Positions 62,112 to 64,000 of a stretch of DNA of 64,000 bases are shown here, one piece after another; within the stretch, counting starts at the first letter, position 1; every line of letters begins with the position of its first letter. Source of the DNA: CAIXQW01 sp046049675 (GTDB lineage: Bacteria > Bacteroidota > Bacteroidia > Chitinophagales > Chitinophagaceae); assembly GCA_046049675.1 (NCBI GenBank), contig JBJORA010000010.1, positions 1-64,000 of the forward strand, given 5' to 3'. Under the pieces are notes generated by a model. It had not been told where the DNA came from, searched no databases, and saw only the letters and a list, made by a program, of their open reading frames with translations. The position numbers and the translations under genes were made by a program.

Positions 62112-62747
62112 TTATTGCTTTGCATAAAGTCGCTGCACACTTTCGGCTAGTGGCGGCTGTGTGCCGAACTTGGTATCTTGTAGTGGTGGCTGCAAGCTTG
62201 TTGTGTATGGTATTACGCCACTCCAAATTTCATTGCTTAGTAGTTCGTCGCCTACAGGTGGGCCAGTACGTACTTTACAACCTACGCGTTCTATTTGAAC
62301 TTTGATGACCATTGTTGCATCAAATTGATTGGGTGTTCCTACGGGGACTTCTTGCCAACGGCCTGGTAGAATATGATTGGTGAAAACTTCTAGTCCATGC
62401 ATACGCTCTGCTTTGTCGGTAACAAGTTGTGGTGTGCCGTGTATAACCACACTGCGGTAATTGACACCAGTATCAAAAAGACTTCGCGCTAGTACTAGAC
62501 CATCCAAGTGAGTAACAGATATGCATGCTGTGCCAGATGCTAAAATGGCATTAAGCATAAAATTCTTGGTAGAGCCATGCAAGTAGAGCGTATCACCATC
62601 GCGCCCAAACGCCGTAGGTATGCACATAGGCTGGCCGTGATGTACAAAAGACACATGACACAAATAGCCTGCATCTAAAATATCGAATACTATTTGTTCG
62701 TCTTCAATTGCGCGTTTATTGCCACGAACTACTTTATTGAATTCCAT
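62112..62747 (-). CDS. flavin-binding pyridoxamine-phosphate-oxidase-like protein
   Basis: 211 aa. The split beta-barrel of the NimA/Pyridox_ox_2 group is marked by VFDILDAGYLCHVSFVHHGQ, CIPTAFGRDGDTLYLHGS, ACISVTHLDGLVLARSLFDT and NYRSVVIHGTPQLV. These proteins bind FMN and may reduce small molecules. No other enzyme signature is visible. Divergent from mntH, 90 bp apart. Confidence 0.85.
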   Translation of the reverse strand: MEFNKVVRGNKRAIEDEQIVFDILDAGYLCHVSFVHHGQPMCIPTAFGRDGDTLYLHGSTKNFMLNAILASGTACISVTHLDGLVLARSLFDTGVNYRSVVIHGTPQLVTDKAERMHGLEVFTNHILPGRWQEVPVGTPNQFDATMVIKVQIERVGCKVRTGPPVGDELLSNEIWSGVIPYTTSLQPPLQDTKFGTQPPLAESVQRLYAKQ

Positions 62748-62791
62748 CGCTTGTAAAGTTGCAGGATTTGGGTGAAAATTAAAAAGTTGTA

Positions 62792-62829
62792 AAAATGTTA
62801 GACTAATCTAACATTTTGTGTTAGCTTTG
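62792..62829 (+). promoter_or_regulatory. palindromic operator and -7 box of mntH
   Basis: A perfect inverted repeat AAAATGTTAGA / TCTAACATTTT with 4-nt centre CTAA (62792-62817) is followed by TAGCTTTG (62822-62829), a full -7 match 7 nt before the ATG. The palindrome covers the region where the -33 box should be. A related half-site, TGTTAGTCTAA, occurs inside the first codons at 62863. The form recalls DtxR/MntR-type metal-repressor sites. Confidence 0.7.
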
Positions 62830-62836
62830 TCAAACA

Positions 62837-64000
62837 ATGTTAACCGAGCATAGTCATAGTGATGTTAGTCTAAGCGATGTGCACGCTAGCGTAGAAACAG
62901 AAACCAAGCAAGGTTGGTGGAAGCGTATTCTTGCTTTTTTCGGCCCTGCCTATCTAGTTAGTGTTGGTTATATGGACCCGGGCAATTGGGCTACTGACTT
63001 AGAAGGTGGCGCAAAGTTTGGTTACTCGCTACTTTGGATTTTACTCATGAGCAATATAATGGCTGTGGTTTTACAGACTTTATGTGCAAGACTCGGTATT
63101 GTTTATAAGCGCGATTTAGCCCAAGCCAACAGAGATACCTATCCTGCAATTATAAATGTGCCACTTTATATATTGGCTGAGGTTGCCATTGCAGCTTGCG
63201 AACTTGCAGAAGTATTAGGCATGGCAATTGGTTTAAAGCTATTGACTGGTATACCACTATTGTGGGCTGTCGCCATTACAGCCGTTGATACTTTTTTGCT
63301 GTTGCTCTTACAACGCTACGGCATTAGAAAAGTAGAAGCTTTCATTATTAGCTTAGTCACGATTATTTTTTGCTGCTTCGCTGTACAAATATTTTTAGTG
63401 AAGCCAAACATCGGTGATGTTGCCAAAGGGTTTATACCAACACCACTCAACAAAGAAGCACTCTATATTGCTATTGGCATTATTGGTGCAACGGTTATGC
63501 CACATAATTTGTATTTGCATAGTGCCCTTGTACAAACGCGCAAAACTGGTAATACTGTTGATGCCATTAAGCGAAGTCTTCGATATAATTTTTGGGACAC
63601 TACTGTTGCACTTAATTTGGCTTTGTTTGTCAATGCTGCGATTCTAATTTTAAGTGCCACAACCTTTCATGGTACCGCCAATCAAAATGTGGCTAGTATA
63701 GAAGAAGCTCACAGTTTACTGGCACCGCTTGTAGGAAGTTTGTCGCCTACCCTTTTTGCGATTGCGCTTATTGCTGCGGGTCAAAGTAGTACAATTACAG
63801 GAACGCTTGCAGGGCAAATTGTAATGGAAGGCTATTTGCAAATTAGAATTAATCCATGGTTACGTCGGCTGATCACACGTTTAGTAGCTATTGTGCCAGC
63901 TATCATTACCATCATCGTTTCAGGTGAAACTCAAGTAACTAACCTGCTTGTATTTAGCCAAGTTATACTTAGTATTCAATTGCCATTTGCAGTAATACCA
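62837..64000 (+). CDS. mntH: Nramp-family divalent metal transporter MntH, 3' end outside window
   Basis: The frame is open for 388 codons from the ATG to the window edge. After a ~30-residue soluble N-terminus come Nramp helices. Helix 1 carries YMDPGNWATDLEGG (Asp/Pro/Gly/Asn metal-site DPGN) and helix 6 carries GATVMPHNLYLHSALVQT (MPH motif), both diagnostic. Later helices (AAGQSSTITGTLAGQIVMEG) also match. Members import Mn2+ or Fe2+ with protons. Control by a metal-sensing repressor is suggested by the palindrome over the promoter. Confidence 0.95.
   Translation, partial: MLTEHSHSDVSLSDVHASVETETKQGWWKRILAFFGPAYLVSVGYMDPGNWATDLEGGAKFGYSLLWILLMSNIMAVVLQTLCARLGIVYKRDLAQANRDTYPAIINVPLYILAEVAIAACELAEVLGMAIGLKLLTGIPLLWAVAITAVDTFLLLLLQRYGIRKVEAFIISLVTIIFCCFAVQIFLVKPNIGDVAKGFIPTPLNKEALYIAIGIIGATVMPHNLYLHSALVQTRKTGNTVDAIKRSLRYNFWDTTVALNLALFVNAAILILSATTFHGTANQNVASIEEAHSLLAPLVGSLSPTLFAIALIAAGQSSTITGTLAGQIVMEGYLQIRINPWLRRLITRLVAIVPAIITIIVSGETQVTNLLVFSQVILSIQLPFAVIP

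Noticed and set aside
1..64000. CRISPR arrays, rRNA genes, insertion sequences, prophage
   Set aside because: Read through for regular spaced repeats, transposase and integrase signatures and rRNA segments; none found.

Overview
The window comes from a member of the Bacteroidota, most likely the Chitinophagales/Chitinophagaceae. The evidence: three secreted proteins carry C-terminal type IX secretion (T9SS) sorting domains, promoters follow the Bacteroidota pattern (TTG, 19-21 nt, TAnnTTTG) with almost no Shine-Dalgarno sites, and there are a TonB-receptor-like barrel, a DUF2723 membrane protein, DUF4199, a short NuoG without its molybdopterin domain, and the trnW-secE-nusG order. The sequence looks about 40% GC. 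Coding is dense and genes lie on both strands. No phage, transposase, CRISPR array or rRNA was seen.

Layout. 1-1029: start of an exported protein running off the left edge. 1160-4397: coiled-coil membrane protein, aroB and aroA (shikimate pathway). 5062-8160: large DUF2723 GT-C-like protein. 8736-14290 (minus): compact four-gene unit of GT-C-like protein, YigZ, secreted metallopeptidase and semialdehyde dehydrogenase. 14404-18821: unknown small protein, APC permease, secreted beta-propeller protein. 18886-22611: IscA-type Fe-S protein, then tuf, trnW, secE and nusG (minus), ended by a strong terminator with no rplK after it. 22803-27610: DUF389 protein, T9SS cargo, a GT-C-like gene with a long leader, cyanophycinase-like T9SS cargo. 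27674-30747: lone nuoG with a DUF6804 gene, and a divergent ALDH7. 30853-32538: dicarboxylate/amino-acid symporter bracketed by two pairs of GGGGCTTTAGCCC palindromes. 32642-37021: rpsP, cystathionine beta-synthase-like enzyme, VWA protein, queA. 37316-43885: Crp-like regulator, S4 protein, pyrG, coiled-coil exported protein, trmD-rimM-peroxiredoxin, exported DUF4412-like protein. 44072-52007: envelope gene run of miaB, sigma-54-type activator, lptE, TPR-like gene, secG, mrdA, rodA. 52012-58044: Ntn asparaginase, orphan receiver, yceD-rpmF-plsX, outer-membrane barrel. 58138-62747: GT2, DUF4199, a dihydroorotase-like protein lacking metal ligands, trpS, a flavin-binding protein. 62837-end: mntH behind a perfect palindrome.

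Most of this is core chromosome: amino-acid and nucleotide synthesis, translation and tRNA modification, Sec export, LPS and peptidoglycan assembly, plus surface proteins exported by T9SS. I found no clear new multi-gene system. The best leads are regulatory. The -7 box ends exactly 4 nt before the ATG in seven genes and 7 nt before it in three more, which predicts widespread leaderless mRNAs. There are operator-like palindromes at mntH, pyrG and an orphan response regulator. Other leads are the palindrome pairs with identical 55-bp spacing, a pseudo-dihydroorotase, and a series of housekeeping proteins with low-complexity C-terminal tails.
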